Counted from the stretch's first letter, positions 43,523-53,775 are shown. The stretch is DNA of 64,000 bases from Saprospiraceae bacterium (GCA_027488935.1 JAIYAP010000061.1:62001-126000), one strand, 5' to 3'. A program made the numbers and translations. Notes: generated by a model not told the origin, from the letters alone.

Positions 43523-45379
43523 TTATTTTTTCTCCCAAACGTTGTTTTCCCGGGCAATATCTGCCATCAATTCTGCTGGATCGATTTCAATTTTGGCAAT
43601 TTTGCGGGTCTTCTCCGGAATTTCAAAACTATATTCTGGATCTACCCAGCGGTGATCGGGCAAAACGGTGCGTTTGATCTTGCCACTTGCCGGTTTTTCA
43701 CCCCGCATACTTTCCAGGGGTGCGTAAAACAACTCCTGGTCGCCATCCGAATACGTAACCAATACATCCAGGGGCATGGCCATTTTACCAATGCGTTCAA
43801 TGGTCACTTTGGTGGTTTTACGTCCTTCCGCTTCCACTGCTTTTACGCTATAATCAATGGTATTCAAGGTATTTACCCAATCTTCTTTGTACCAGTCGAG
43901 TTCCAATCCGCTTTGTTTTTCCATCACCCGGGTGATATCATTTGGGTTCGGGTGTTTGAATTTCCAGGTATTAAAATAGCGCAACAAGCCTTTTGCGACG
44001 TTTTCAGTACCGATCACATATTCCAGTTGGCTCAAAAATACCGCGCCTTTTACGTAAGCATCAAGGCTGTAGGCATAATTTGATTGGTAATGATCCGCAT
44101 GGGTGGTCATGGGTTCTTCTTTTTCGCTGGTTGCCAGGGCGACATAACCTCGGTAGGTATCGACATGCGGATTATCGGTATATTTCCGGCCAGGAAGCAA
44201 ACCTTCTTTGGCCAATTCGTTTTCCACGATATTTTCTGCGTACGAGGTAAATCCTTCATCCATCCAGGCATATAAACTTTCGTTGGAGCCCATGATCATT
44301 TGGTACCAAGAATGCAGTTGTTCGTGCACAGCAACTCCAACGAGGCTGTTGATTGGGCGGTTGCCGGTGATCAATGTAGCCAATGGGTACTCCATACCGC
44401 CATCGCCGCCTTGAATGAAATAGTATTCTTTGTACGGATATTTACCAAAATGTGCATTCATGATGCTCCGCGCGCGGTTCATAATGGCGGGCAGTTTTTC
44501 CCATTGCGCATCGTAGCCTTTGCCTTTTTTCCAGAAAAAATGCATCAAAGAGCCGTCTTCTGCCAATAATTTAGTGTGGGTAAATTCAGGATCCGCCGCC
44601 CACACAAAATCGTGTACATTTTCTGATTTAAAATGATAGGTGAGTTTATCGCCTGCAGGTTGTTTTACCGTCTGACCAGGCTGTTCGTAGCCATACCCGA
44701 CCGCATCCGGATTTTGCAGGTATGCACCAGCAGCAACGACATATTTTTTATCAATGGTGATTTTTACATCAAAATCGCCCCAAACGCCATAAAATTCGCG
44801 GGCAATATAAGGGTTGCTGTGCCAGCCCTGGTAATCGTATTCGCAAAGTTTGGGGTACCATTGGGCCATAGAATAAGCCACCCCTTCGCGGTTATCTCGG
44901 CCTGAACGCCGAACTTGAACAGGAGATTGTGCATCCCAATCCATATCCAAGGTCACGGTAACATTGGGCGGAATTGGTTCCGACAGTGGCACTTCCAGGA
45001 TTGTTCCGTTGGTTTCGAACGACAAGTTTTTGCCGTTCAGGCGCAGGCTGCGCACTTTGATCCAGCCTTGTTCTTCCGGTTTCAGGTTTTGAATGCGGTC
45101 TGCAACACGTGGATCCGCATCTTCGATGGTGCGCGAACGCACATCCATCATGCTATTGGGTTGAAATGCATTAAAATACAGATGGTAAAATAAATGATCA
45201 AGTGTATCGGGGCTGTTATTGGTATATTGTAAACGTTGAATACCGTGGTATTGATGATTTTTCACATCCATATCAATGGCCATTTCATATTGTATGCGTT
45301 GTTGCCAACGCTCGGGTTGTGCATACAAACCATTGAAAGACAGGGTACATACGCCGAGGCAGAAAAGTATTTTTTTCAT
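43523..45379 (-). CDS. M1 family metallopeptidase (gluzincin aminopeptidase)
   Basis: 618 residues with a signal peptide (ends NGLYAQP). The zinc site is HEQLH (His352, Glu353, His356) with the third ligand Glu375 in MDEGFTSYAENIV, 18 residues on. The exopeptidase motif GAMEN is replaced by GGMEYP (about 328-333). The N-terminal beta domain contains EGVAYSMAQWYPKLCEYD. It should remove N-terminal amino acids in the periplasm. It is the first gene of a leftward run with GH1, a barrel protein and a hydroxyacyl-CoA dehydrogenase. Confidence 0.92.
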   Translation of the reverse strand: MKKILFCLGVCTLSFNGLYAQPERWQQRIQYEMAIDMDVKNHQYHGIQRLQYTNNSPDTLDHLFYHLYFNAFQPNSMMDVRSRTIEDADPRVADRIQNLKPEEQGWIKVRSLRLNGKNLSFETNGTILEVPLSEPIPPNVTVTLDMDWDAQSPVQVRRSGRDNREGVAYSMAQWYPKLCEYDYQGWHSNPYIAREFYGVWGDFDVKITIDKKYVVAAGAYLQNPDAVGYGYEQPGQTVKQPAGDKLTYHFKSENVHDFVWAADPEFTHTKLLAEDGSLMHFFWKKGKGYDAQWEKLPAIMNRARSIMNAHFGKYPYKEYYFIQGGDGGMEYPLATLITGNRPINSLVGVAVHEQLHSWYQMIMGSNESLYAWMDEGFTSYAENIVENELAKEGLLPGRKYTDNPHVDTYRGYVALATSEKEEPMTTHADHYQSNYAYSLDAYVKGAVFLSQLEYVIGTENVAKGLLRYFNTWKFKHPNPNDITRVMEKQSGLELDWYKEDWVNTLNTIDYSVKAVEAEGRKTTKVTIERIGKMAMPLDVLVTYSDGDQELFYAPLESMRGEKPASGKIKRTVLPDHRWVDPEYSFEIPEKTRKIAKIEIDPAELMADIARENNVWEKK

Positions 45380-45486
45380 AGCATTACATCAGATTTATGC
45401 TGCAATAATACAGCAAAACATGTGTGTGAAAGGCATTTTTTGGAAAAACGTATCGCAATAAGCAGCAAAGGAAGCGAAAGGCTTTC

Positions 45487-45494
45487 TATCTTTG
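45487..45494 (+). promoter_or_regulatory. Candidate -7 box of the DUF6580 gene
   Basis: TATCTTTG, a full TAnnTTTG match, 19 bases before the ATG at 45514, so the leader would be short. No -33 box at the usual distance. Confidence 0.45.
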
Positions 45495-45513
45495 CGCCAA
45501 TAAATATAAAAGC

Positions 45514-46068
45514 ATGAAAATTCGACTCCTTTTTGTCTTCGTGATTTTGGCGGCCTTGGTTCGTTTGGGCTTACATTTTTTGCCAACCCCACCCTACAAT
45601 TTTTCGCCCATCAGTGCCATTGGCTTGTTTGGTGCGGCCTATTTTGGTCGTCGCTGGATGGCCTTTTTTGTGCCTTTGGCGGCGTTGTTTTTGACCGATT
45701 TGGTACTGAACAATGTTTTGTATGCGCAGTATTACCCTAATTTCACCTGGTTCACTTCCTTTTGGACCTATGGGGCCTTTAGTTTGGTCATACTGGCAGG
45801 TTTTTTGATGCTGCGCACAAAACGGACACCGCTGCGGGTGATGGGTGCCAGTTTGAGTGCATCGATGATCTTCTTCCTGGTGTCTAATTTTGGAGTTTGG
45901 GCGGTTTCGGGCATGTACGGAAAATCATTTTTTGATCTTTTGATGTGTTATGTTGCTGGACTTCCATTTTTGGGCAATACCATCTTCGGCGATATGTTCT
46001 TTTCAGCGGTGATGTTTGGTAGTTATGAATGGGTCATGCGCCAAAAGTTTGCGACCCAGGCCGTTTAG
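45514..46068 (+). CDS. DUF6580 family membrane protein (ECF S-component-like)
   Basis: 184 residues with five or six hydrophobic segments and the family motif PPYNFSPISAIGLFGAAYFG near residue 28, followed by PLAALFLTDLVLNN and SNFGVWAVSGMYGKSFFDLLMCYVAGLPFLGNTIFGDMFFSAVMFG. Members resemble substrate-binding S components of ECF transporters, often for cofactor precursors such as cobalamin. No A/A'/T components are adjacent. A cobalamin link is weak; the only other hint is the B12-binding radical SAM gene 10 kb away. Start chosen at the first ATG after a -7 box. Confidence 0.85.
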   Translation: MKIRLLFVFVILAALVRLGLHFLPTPPYNFSPISAIGLFGAAYFGRRWMAFFVPLAALFLTDLVLNNVLYAQYYPNFTWFTSFWTYGAFSLVILAGFLMLRTKRTPLRVMGASLSASMIFFLVSNFGVWAVSGMYGKSFFDLLMCYVAGLPFLGNTIFGDMFFSAVMFGSYEWVMRQKFATQAV

Positions 46069-46110
46069 TGTCTGACAAACCACCGCGCGTTCATTTTATT
46101 AATTCCTTGC

Positions 46111-46647
46111 ATGTCAAAACGTTCTTTAGATCCTAAAAAAGTTTCGGAAAGCCGTACGGTGATGACCGAACTAATTATGCCCAATGATACCAACCCAATG
46201 GGCAACTTGATGGGTGGTTATTTGATGCGCTGGATGGATATTGTTTGTGCGATCAGCGCAGGCAAACACACCGAAGCGCATGTGGTTACGGCTGCGGTAG
46301 ACCATATTTCCTTTCAAAACCCGATCAAACTAGGCGATGTAATCACCTTGGAAGCCTCTGTAACACGGGCTTTTAATACTTCTGTAGAAATATATGTAGA
46401 GGTGTTTGCCAACGATGTAAAAGGCCAAAATGCCCGACGTTGCAACCATGCTTATTTTACCTTTGTAGCGTTGGACGACAAAAAACGCACGCCTGTGCAA
46501 GTACCGCCGGTATTGCCGCTGTCCAGCGAAGAGCAAAGTTTGTATGAAGGCGCTGCCCGTCGCAGGGAAATGCGCTTGGTATTGGCAGGCAGGATTAAAC
46601 CCAAAGAAGCCACAGAGACAAGAAAAATGTTTGCGGACCTTGAGTAA
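46111..46647 (+). CDS. Acyl-CoA thioesterase, hotdog fold
   Basis: 178 residues, start MSKRSLDPKKVSESRTVMTELIMPNDTNPMGNLMGGYLMRWMDI: the substrate-entry stretch of YciA/BFIT-like acyl-CoA thioesterases, with Asn and Asp in the catalytic neighbourhood (NDTNPMGN, MDI). AVDHISFQNPIKLGDVITLEASV and ARRCNHAYFTFVALDD follow. It hydrolyses acyl-CoA to fatty acid and CoA in the cytoplasm. Substrate length unknown. Single gene with an inverted-repeat hairpin a few bases after its stop. Confidence 0.9.
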   Translation: MSKRSLDPKKVSESRTVMTELIMPNDTNPMGNLMGGYLMRWMDIVCAISAGKHTEAHVVTAAVDHISFQNPIKLGDVITLEASVTRAFNTSVEIYVEVFANDVKGQNARRCNHAYFTFVALDDKKRTPVQVPPVLPLSSEEQSLYEGAARRREMRLVLAGRIKPKEATETRKMFADLE

Positions 46648-46654
46648 ATCAAAA

Positions 46655-46675
46655 GCACCGCTCACCACGCGGTGC
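46655..46675 (+). terminator. Hairpin after the thioesterase gene
   Basis: GCACCGC pairs perfectly with GCGGTGC around a seven-base loop, 8 nt after the stop codon. No T-run follows, so it may be only an mRNA 3'-end stabilising hairpin. Confidence 0.4.
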
Positions 46676-46800
46676 GTATGATCAAGGTTTGTGCGGCGCA
46701 TGATTGCAGTCAATTTGTATCATCTGCATTTCCCGTTACATTCGTGCATTCAATTGCTATACCATCTGTCCATTTGTAAAAAACATTAGCCTTAACCGCC

Positions 46801-48666
46801 ATGTTTGAAAAATCATCATTTCCCTCCCAACAAGTTGGTGCAAATCGCGCCGCTTTAGAAAATTGGGTGCAAACCCTCGCCGATCACTGTGAAGCCGATG
46901 CGGTGCGTTGGTGCAATGGCTCGAAAGCCGAGTACGACGAATTATGCCAATTACTGGTAGAAAAAGGCACTTTTATTCCACTAAATGCCGAAAAACGTCC
47001 AAACAGTTTTGCTTGTTTCAGCGATCCAAGTGATGTAGCCCGCGTAGAAGACAAAACCTTTATTTGCAGCCGTCGGAAAGAAGATGCTGGCCCTACAAAC
47101 AACTGGATGGAGCCGCAGGAAATGAAAAATATCCTGGAAGATTTGACTGCTGGCGCGATGAAAGGCCGTACCATGTATGTGATTCCTTTTTGTATGGGTC
47201 CGGTGGGTTCTGACCTGTCCAGGTACGGCGTACAAATAACCGATTCCGAATATGTAGTGGTAAATATGTACATCATGACCCGCATGGGTGACTCCGTGAT
47301 GTCTTATATTGAAAATGGCCCTTATGTAAAATGTGTGCACTCGATTGGCGCACCCTTGCAACCGGGCGAAAAAGACGTAAACTGGCCTTGCAACCCCACG
47401 GTGAAGTATATTTCGCATTTCCCGGAAGAACGCCTAATTATTTCCTACGGTAGCGGCTATGGCGGCAATGCCTTGTTGGGTAAAAAATGTTTTGCCCTGC
47501 GCATTGCATCGACGATGGGCCGCGAAGAAGGTTGGTTGGCTGAACACATGCTGATCCTGGGTGTAGAATCACCTGAAAAGGAAAAATCATACGTTGCTGC
47601 GGCATTTCCAAGTGCTTGTGGTAAAACAAATTTTGCCATGATGATTCCGCCTACGGGCATGGACGGTTGGAAAGTGACCACCATTGGCGACGACATTGCC
47701 TGGATTCACAAAGGCGATGATGGCCGTTTATATGCCATTAATCCAGAAGCAGGTTACTTTGGCGTGGCACCGGGCACCAACTACCAAACCAACCCGAATG
47801 CGATGGAGTCGATCCGCGCAAACACGATTTTCACCAATGTTGCGATCACGGAAGATGGCGATATATGGTGGGAAGGCATGACGCCTGAGCCACCTGGCCC
47901 GCTTACCGATTGGACCGGCAAACCATGGGATCCTGCCAGTGGCAAACCTGCGGCACATGCCAACTCGCGCTTTACGGCACCGTCTTATCAAAACCCGGCG
48001 ATTGACGAGCATTGGGACAATAAAGCGGGCGTACCGATTGAGGCGTTTATATTTGGTGGTCGTCGCAGTACCGCTGTGCCACTCACTTTCCAATCGTTTA
48101 ACTGGAACTTTGGCGTGTACCTGGCTGCAACCATGGGTTCTGAAATGACCGCCGCTGCCTTTGGTGAAATTGGCAAAGTGCGCCGCGACCCATTTGCGAT
48201 GTTGCCGTTTATGGGCTACCATATGGGCGATTATGTAAACCACTGGTTGCAATTTGGCCGTGACTTGCCCAATCCGCCGCGTATTTTTAGTGTAAACTGG
48301 TTTAGAAAAGACGAAAACGGCAAGTTTGTATGGCCAGGTTTCGGACAAAATATGCGCGTCCTGAAATGGATCATCCAGCGTACCAAAGGAAAAGCATCTG
48401 CTGTGGAAAGCCCGATTGGCTGGATGCCACGGTATGAAGACATCGACTGGACAGGACTGGAAGATTTCACCAAAGATGACTTTACCAAAATCATGACCAT
48501 CGCACGCGAGCCATGGAAGCAGGAATTACTTTCCCATGAAGAGTTGTTCTCGCGTTTGTATGATAAATTGCCAAAAGAGTTCTTTTTCATGCGCGAATTG
48601 CTGCTTTCTGCCCTTTGGCGCTCACCGGAGCACTGGGGATTGGCACCAGAACGTATTGAAGAGTAA
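46801..48666 (+). CDS. pckG: Phosphoenolpyruvate carboxykinase (GTP)
   Basis: 621 residues, normal for the GTP-dependent enzyme. The P-loop and reactive cysteine are in [12 protein letters not shown]; other family motifs are [48 protein letters not shown]-site [22 protein letters not shown] and [13 protein letters not shown]. It converts oxaloacetate and GTP to phosphoenolpyruvate and CO2, linking the TCA cycle (Mqo, dicarboxylate uptake) to gluconeogenesis. Transcription ends at a perfect hairpin 16 bp downstream. Confidence 0.97.
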   Translation: MFEKSSFPSQQVGANRAALENWVQTLADHCEADAVRWCNGSKAEYDELCQLLVEKGTFIPLNAEKRPNSFACFSDPSDVARVEDKTFICSRRKEDAGPTNNWMEPQEMKNILEDLTAGAMKGRTMYVIPFCMGPVGSDLSRYGVQITDSEYVVVNMYIMTRMGDSVMSYIENGPYVKCVHSIGAPLQPGEKDVNWPCNPTVKYISHFPEERLIISYGSGYGGNALLGKKCFALRIASTMGREEGWLAEHMLILGVESPEKEKSYVAAAFPSACGKTNFAMMIPPTGMDGWKVTTIGDDIAWIHKGDDGRLYAINPEAGYFGVAPGTNYQTNPNAMESIRANTIFTNVAITEDGDIWWEGMTPEPPGPLTDWTGKPWDPASGKPAAHANSRFTAPSYQNPAIDEHWDNKAGVPIEAFIFGGRRSTAVPLTFQSFNWNFGVYLAATMGSEMTAAAFGEIGKVRRDPFAMLPFMGYHMGDYVNHWLQFGRDLPNPPRIFSVNWFRKDENGKFVWPGFGQNMRVLKWIIQRTKGKASAVESPIGWMPRYEDIDWTGLEDFTKDDFTKIMTIAREPWKQELLSHEELFSRLYDKLPKEFFFMRELLLSALWRSPEHWGLAPERIEE

Positions 48667-48682
48667 GTGATTGGTTAAAATT

Positions 48683-48714
48683 AGAAAAGGCGGCTAAATT
48701 TAGCCGCCTTTTCT
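48683..48714. terminator. Perfect bidirectional hairpin terminator after pckG
   Basis: AGAAAAGGCGGCTAAA pairs with its exact complement TTTAGCCGCCTTTTCT. Both ends carry A-runs on one strand and T-runs on the other, so it can end transcription in either direction. Confidence 0.9.
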
Positions 48715-48822
48715 ATCTCATTCTTGTTAGCAAAATGGTGATGGCCAAATTTCCACCTTGAACCTTTTGCAATTGATCCGGTTTTAATGACGTCCCCTTT
48801 TTGTTCATCGTGTGTTACGTAT

Positions 48823-49647
48823 ATGCTCAGAAGTTTACTGATTCTTGCTGCTTTGTTGTGTGAATGTTCACTGGTCGCTCAAACTGCCCCCAATACCGTA
48901 CATTTAAAAGGAAAGTTTTATTTTTTCTGGGGCTATAACCGTGCGCGCTATGGCAAATCTGATTTGCACCTTTATGGAGAAAACTACGATTTTACCTTAA
49001 ATAATGTCGTAGCCCGCGATCGGCAAACGCCCTTTACAGCCGATGTATATTTAAACCCGAGTACGCTCACGATACCGCAATGCAATTATGGCATCGGATT
49101 TTACCTGAACGAGCATTACCATCTTTCTTTGAGCGGCGACCACATGAAATATGTGATGGCGTCCAATCAATATGTTCAAATCAATGGGAAAATTGCGGAT
49201 TCCGATACACCCTATGACGGCATTTACAACAACGAACAAATTCAATTAAAGCCGGAGTTTTTGACATTTGAGCATACGGATGGACTCAATTATATAAACC
49301 TGGAACTAAATCGAAGCGATGACTTGCTTCCGATGTTATTGCATCATACCCGTAAAAATATCGCGCTGGAACTTACCGAAGGTTTTGGAATAGGCTGTTT
49401 AGTGCCTAAAACCAACACCAAGTTGCTTTCCAAAATCAGATATGACCGCTATCATATTGCGGGGTATGGCGCTGCCTTAAAGGTAGGCCTCAATGTGCTG
49501 TTTTTCAAGCACTTATCAATAGGCGTAAACCTTAAAGCCGGATACATCAACATGCCCGATATCCGCACCACCTATTCGCCAGATGACCGTGGGAGCCAGC
49601 ATTTCACATTTTTAGAAGATAATTTGCTCATTGGCTGGCGGTTTTAA
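48823..49647 (+). CDS. Putative outer-membrane barrel protein
   Basis: 274 residues from MLRSLLILAALLCECSLVAQ, a signal peptide. The rest has spaced beta-strand patterns with aromatic belts: KFYFFWGYNRARYGKSDLHLYG, YGIGFYLNEHYHLSLSGDHMKYVM, GYGAALKVGLNVLFFKHLSIGVNLKAGYIN, DNLLIGWRF at the end, terminating in aromatic Phe as barrels do. No named family recognised. ATG at 48823 is preferred over 48787 because it opens the signal peptide. The next gene converges on it at 15 bp. Confidence 0.65.
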   Translation: MLRSLLILAALLCECSLVAQTAPNTVHLKGKFYFFWGYNRARYGKSDLHLYGENYDFTLNNVVARDRQTPFTADVYLNPSTLTIPQCNYGIGFYLNEHYHLSLSGDHMKYVMASNQYVQINGKIADSDTPYDGIYNNEQIQLKPEFLTFEHTDGLNYINLELNRSDDLLPMLLHHTRKNIALELTEGFGIGCLVPKTNTKLLSKIRYDRYHIAGYGAALKVGLNVLFFKHLSIGVNLKAGYINMPDIRTTYSPDDRGSQHFTFLEDNLLIGWRF

Positions 49648-49662
49648 CCGACGAAACCAGGT

Positions 49663-52092
49663 TTAAAGTTTGATGAATTTTGCAGAAAAATGTTGCTTTC
49701 GGGCATTAACCAACCGTAAAAAGTAAACACCTGGTTGCAGGAAATCAACATCAACGGTTTGGTCAAAACTGGCGTTGTTCGATTTATAACATATCCGACC
49801 ATTGGTGTTTACGATTTCCCATTGGAATGGCCCTTGCAAATCGGTCTGAAAATTCAACATATTCAAACATGGATTCGGAGAAATCTGGAGCATCGGTTGG
49901 GGATGTTGCGTACTTGCTTGGGTGTTAACCATGGCCTGATCGCAATTACAATCATTGGTGTAAACTTCCAATTCGGCAAGTGTACTAAACCCGAAGTTGT
50001 TTTCTAGTATATGTAATTGCACATACCGGGCTTTTAAATCCTTCAAATTTTTATAAAAATCCACTTGCCCGTTTTCATCCGTACCCATAGCGATGGTATT
50101 CCAGGTGGTTTGATCATCTGAAACCCGGATTTCGTATTTTTTCGCAAAAAACACCCAATCCCAGTGCAATTTGATGCCGGAAATAATTTTTGAACTGCCT
50201 AAATCCAGCGTTAAACTTGCTGGAGTAGCCCCAAAACCACTCGACCAGCGGGTGTCCAACAAGCCATCAATTGCATTGGCTGCTTTGTTATTGTTGGTAT
50301 TATCCAGCACGGAACTCGCCGTAACGGTGCCTAAACGTGCATCGGTCGGTACTGAAATCGCATAAGAACTATCTACCCAGGCCGGCACATTTTCTGCATG
50401 TACCTGATTACCAATGGCTTCAAACTCCGCTTTGGTCATGTAATGGATTTTAGGCAAATAGCATTGCATAAACCCTTTCCGCCAATTGTATCCTAACAAA
50501 CTGGGGTCGTATTGAGTGCCTGCATAATCAGAATGGCTAAAATCAAGGTGATGCTCTTGTGGCGCAAACGGAAAAGTCCATTCAGGGGCAATGTTTACCC
50601 AGCGCATCAACAAGCCCAGGTAAGATTGCGTACCCCAATCTACCCAGCTGACGCCATTGGCCGAGCTGGCATTGGCTGGCCGGTCCGATATACGGGAATA
50701 AGCGATCACATAATTTCTGTTGGAATCGATGACGACCTCATCATCCGCAATGGCATGGACGGTGGTAGCAGGTAACGGCGAAAGGGGGTCTTGGTCTAGT
50801 CCAATGATGCTCCAATAACGCACTTGCCCCCCTTCCATGGTTGGATTGCCTTGTACGGTTTGCGGGAATGTTGGAAGTCGCCCGGTCAATACCGCCACCA
50901 TACCATTTTGCACGGTCAATGCCCGACCTAAATAAGAAGCATAATTATTGGTCGTCGCATGGGGTTCAATATTGCCCGGCGGGGGCTGAAATTCTCCCCT
51001 ACCCGTCCAACCCAGGTCAATAGCGCGTACACGTGCCAAGCTATCCGGTGAAGTCCAGCCGTTGAGTTGACACACCCCATTCATCATACTGCGGGTAATT
51101 CCCCAAGATTTGAACCAACCTGCTCCCGGTCCAATATATTGATTGGGCGCACTGTCTACTTTTCGGTTTTTGATGGTTGTATTGGCGCGTTGTTGCAGGT
51201 TTGAAAAGTCGGAACCGATAAAATATTTTTTACCATTGGGCAATTCGAAATAAACTTTGGGCATTGGAACACCGCCCAACGGATCTTTTCCTGCATCCGG
51301 TTCATAGATTCGAACCCACAATCCACCTAAATTCCAGTCGCCTTGTACGGGTAAAGGTGTTCCAGCCACGGTTTTATAGCCCAATGGGCCCTGGTAAACC
51401 AACATGGCTGCTTTGCGGTTATTCACGTTTTGGCGATAGGGATATATATGTCCTGGCCCATTCAAACTAGTTGGATCACCCGTAATCAGGTCAAATGTTA
51501 CCCGGTATTTGCGGTTTACGACATTTCGATTTGCGCCCAGTTTAAATGGATTTGTATTGCCTGGAAGTGGTTCTATATCTGCATCCACGATGCCAACTTC
51601 AGCGGTACCGAATTGGCGTTGTGCGTAATATTCTTTCCCATTCAGGGGCGGGGTGGCCTGAATGGAAAAAAAGCGGCAATGTGGAAATTCGCCTTCAATC
51701 ACCAATTTGCTGCCAAAAGGGGCTAAAGCGGTGCCTAAAAACAAATACGTTACTTTAGGATCGGGAATACCTGCATATAGAGAATCCTTGTTCACCGGTT
51801 TTGCGTACCGAATCGCCCAGGTTTCGGCATCCGTAACCTGGTCCGGATTTTTTAGGTAAAACTGTTTACTGTCCTCAATGCCTTTGGGAATAAGGTTATC
51901 CGGAATCGCATTGGGAACATTTCCGAGCGTCCATTGATTGATATAAGCTTCCAGGTCGGTCGACCAGGATTCGGCGTCTGCGACAATTTGCGCTGGATCT
52001 TTAAATGGATACGGTGTTGCGGGCGGTAAACAGGCGTTTAAGAAGATAGAAAACGCTGCACCAAGAAATAGGAGCGAGGATATTTTGTACAT
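49663..52092 (-). CDS. Large lipoprotein with discoidin (F5/8 type C) domain and T9SS-like C-terminus
   Basis: 809 residues. The N-terminus MYKISSLLFLGAAFSIFLNAC has a lipobox (Cys21). Residues about 30-590 form a region of unknown class (YGKKYFIGSDFSNL, PEWTFPFAPQEHHLDFSHSD). A discoidin-like carbohydrate-binding domain spans about 595-715 (VTASSVLDNTNNNKAANAIDGLLDTRWSSG, LTLDLGSSKIISGIKLHWDW). The last 70 residues look like a type A sorting domain (ISPNPCLNMLNFQTDLQGPFQWEIVNTNGRICYKS ... FLRLVNARKQHFSAKFIKL). Both a lipid anchor and a sorting signal in one chain is unusual. It probably binds glycans at the surface. Gene convergent with the barrel gene upstream. Confidence 0.7.
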   Translation of the reverse strand: MYKISSLLFLGAAFSIFLNACLPPATPYPFKDPAQIVADAESWSTDLEAYINQWTLGNVPNAIPDNLIPKGIEDSKQFYLKNPDQVTDAETWAIRYAKPVNKDSLYAGIPDPKVTYLFLGTALAPFGSKLVIEGEFPHCRFFSIQATPPLNGKEYYAQRQFGTAEVGIVDADIEPLPGNTNPFKLGANRNVVNRKYRVTFDLITGDPTSLNGPGHIYPYRQNVNNRKAAMLVYQGPLGYKTVAGTPLPVQGDWNLGGLWVRIYEPDAGKDPLGGVPMPKVYFELPNGKKYFIGSDFSNLQQRANTTIKNRKVDSAPNQYIGPGAGWFKSWGITRSMMNGVCQLNGWTSPDSLARVRAIDLGWTGRGEFQPPPGNIEPHATTNNYASYLGRALTVQNGMVAVLTGRLPTFPQTVQGNPTMEGGQVRYWSIIGLDQDPLSPLPATTVHAIADDEVVIDSNRNYVIAYSRISDRPANASSANGVSWVDWGTQSYLGLLMRWVNIAPEWTFPFAPQEHHLDFSHSDYAGTQYDPSLLGYNWRKGFMQCYLPKIHYMTKAEFEAIGNQVHAENVPAWVDSSYAISVPTDARLGTVTASSVLDNTNNNKAANAIDGLLDTRWSSGFGATPASLTLDLGSSKIISGIKLHWDWVFFAKKYEIRVSDDQTTWNTIAMGTDENGQVDFYKNLKDLKARYVQLHILENNFGFSTLAELEVYTNDCNCDQAMVNTQASTQHPQPMLQISPNPCLNMLNFQTDLQGPFQWEIVNTNGRICYKSNNASFDQTVDVDFLQPGVYFLRLVNARKQHFSAKFIKL

Positions 52093-52104
52093 ATACAGAT
52101 CATT

Positions 52105-52150
52105 TAAAAAAAATCAGCAATCAAACAGGGAAACTGATCTGATTGCTGAT
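52105..52150 (-). terminator. Rho-independent terminator of the GH3-family gene
   Basis: On the minus strand, ATCAGCAATCA and TGATTGCTGAT form an 11-bp stem (52113-52123 with 52140-52150) with a 16-base loop, followed by eight T (52105-52112). It lies 93 bp after the GH3 stop and just upstream of the discoidin lipoprotein start. Confidence 0.85.
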
Positions 52151-52242
52151 CTTATAACGTGCACTTGCTACTAAACCCCACCGTTTTTTTGAAAAAATAG
52201 ATTTCTTGTAGTGGGAAGGAAATCCGAAACAAGTTTATCCCG

Positions 52243-53775
52243 TTATATAGGTGTGCTGGCGATAAATTCCTGAAAATCCTCCAGTTGTTTGCCTTTGATC
52301 ACCCGGGGTATTTTGGACTGTCCATTGGATTTCCCTTTATGATCCAGCCATTTATAAAACAACGAATTGGGCAATATTTTCACATGAACCGCTTTCAAAG
52401 CATAAGCGCGTTCTACCCGATAATCGTCGTTTAGGTCGCAAAGTTCTTGATCGACCAGCTTGCCAAACTCCTCCGCACTGATAACAGGATTATCCAGGCT
52501 TACCCACCATTGATGCGCCCATTGACTTCCATGCGGAACACCAGCCACCGCGAATTCGCGGATACCTGCATTGGTTTTTGCATCTACCCTGCGTACGGCT
52601 TCATTGAGGTTATCTACCGAAATATGCTCGCCGCACATCGACAGGTATTGTTTGGTTCGTCCGGTGAGGCGGATTTCGCCGCGTTCTGCATCGGTAAACT
52701 GAACGGTATCGCCCAACAAATAGCGCCAGGCCCCTGCATTGGTGCTCAATAAAATAGCATATCCAACGCCTTCTTGCGCATCGGCAACGGTGTGTACTTC
52801 GGGAAATTCGGTCCGCAAATCACCGTTTTCATCAAAATTTTGATCATTAAAGGGCACAAACTCGTAAAAAATACCACAATCCGTCAGTAATTTCATGGAT
52901 TTGGTATCAATCCGGTTTTGGTAGGAAATAAATCCTTCCGAGGCCATATAACTATCAAAGGTAAGCAATGGTCGATCCAGCAATTTTTCGAAACTGGCGC
53001 GATAAGGTTCAAAAAACACCCCGCCGTGCACAAACACATCGAGGTTTTTCCACATTTGATGGATATTATCCAGTTTATAGGTATCGATGATGCGTTCAAA
53101 AATGAGTTGTACCCAGGCCACACTCCCCACGGCAAAACCAACATCCCAATGTGGGGCTTCTTTGATGATCGCGTCGATGCGATCGTCCCAGTTGGGTAAA
53201 TTGGAAATATGGCGCCCGGGTGCGTAATTGCGTTCGATCCAAAAAGGGCGGTTGTGGCCAATGATACCCGATAAATCGCCAGTGTAATGCCTTCCTTCCG
53301 ATTTGATGGAAGTACAACTGCCCACCATCAGCATTTTGCGGGCAAACTGGCGCACGGGCATAGAAGGTACACGTGCCACATCGAGTAATAAACGGCGCGT
53401 GCCTTTTTTCATGCTGCGCAGCATTTCAAACGTTACCGGGATATTTTTTGTTGCGGCCTGGCTGGTACCGCTACTAAGGGCATAATAAGGAATAATGCCC
53501 GGCCAACACACGTCCGGATCGTCGCAGAGGTATGCTTTAGACCACCAACGGTCATAAATTTTATTATAATCTACAGCAGGCACTGTAGACTGATAAGCCT
53601 CCACTACATCGGGACGATGGAGGGTTTCTTTAAAATCGTAATAACGCCCAAACGAGGTGTCTTGCGCTTTTTTAAGCAAAGCCACTAATTGTCTGTATTG
53701 CACTTCAGCAGGCGAAAACAGCAATGGAAATGCCGAATTTCGACCTTTGGGCAGCACAAAATCAAATAAAGCCAT
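52243..53775 (-). CDS. GH3 auxin-responsive promoter family protein (acyl-adenylating, ANL-like)
   Basis: 510 residues with GH3-family landmarks: YYALSSGTSQAATKNIPVT (the ATP/P-loop-like SSGTT region), LTFDSYMASEGFISYQN (the Y-AS-EG motif), GVGYAILLSTNAGAWRYLLGDTVQFTDAERGEIRLTGRTKQYLSMCGEHISVDNLNEA. In plants GH3 proteins join jasmonate or auxin to amino acids by acyl-adenylate chemistry. Bacterial members have no assigned substrate. It is a single gene with its own terminator. Length is near the family norm of 500-570. Confidence 0.9.
   Translation of the reverse strand: MALFDFVLPKGRNSAFPLLFSPAEVQYRQLVALLKKAQDTSFGRYYDFKETLHRPDVVEAYQSTVPAVDYNKIYDRWWSKAYLCDDPDVCWPGIIPYYALSSGTSQAATKNIPVTFEMLRSMKKGTRRLLLDVARVPSMPVRQFARKMLMVGSCTSIKSEGRHYTGDLSGIIGHNRPFWIERNYAPGRHISNLPNWDDRIDAIIKEAPHWDVGFAVGSVAWVQLIFERIIDTYKLDNIHQMWKNLDVFVHGGVFFEPYRASFEKLLDRPLLTFDSYMASEGFISYQNRIDTKSMKLLTDCGIFYEFVPFNDQNFDENGDLRTEFPEVHTVADAQEGVGYAILLSTNAGAWRYLLGDTVQFTDAERGEIRLTGRTKQYLSMCGEHISVDNLNEAVRRVDAKTNAGIREFAVAGVPHGSQWAHQWWVSLDNPVISAEEFGKLVDQELCDLNDDYRVERAYALKAVHVKILPNSLFYKWLDHKGKSNGQSKIPRVIKGKQLEDFQEFIASTPI

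Noticed and set aside
45380-45513. Cobalamin riboswitch ahead of the DUF6580 gene
   Set aside because: The leader from the -7 box is only about 15-20 nt, and no B12-box-like sequence was seen.
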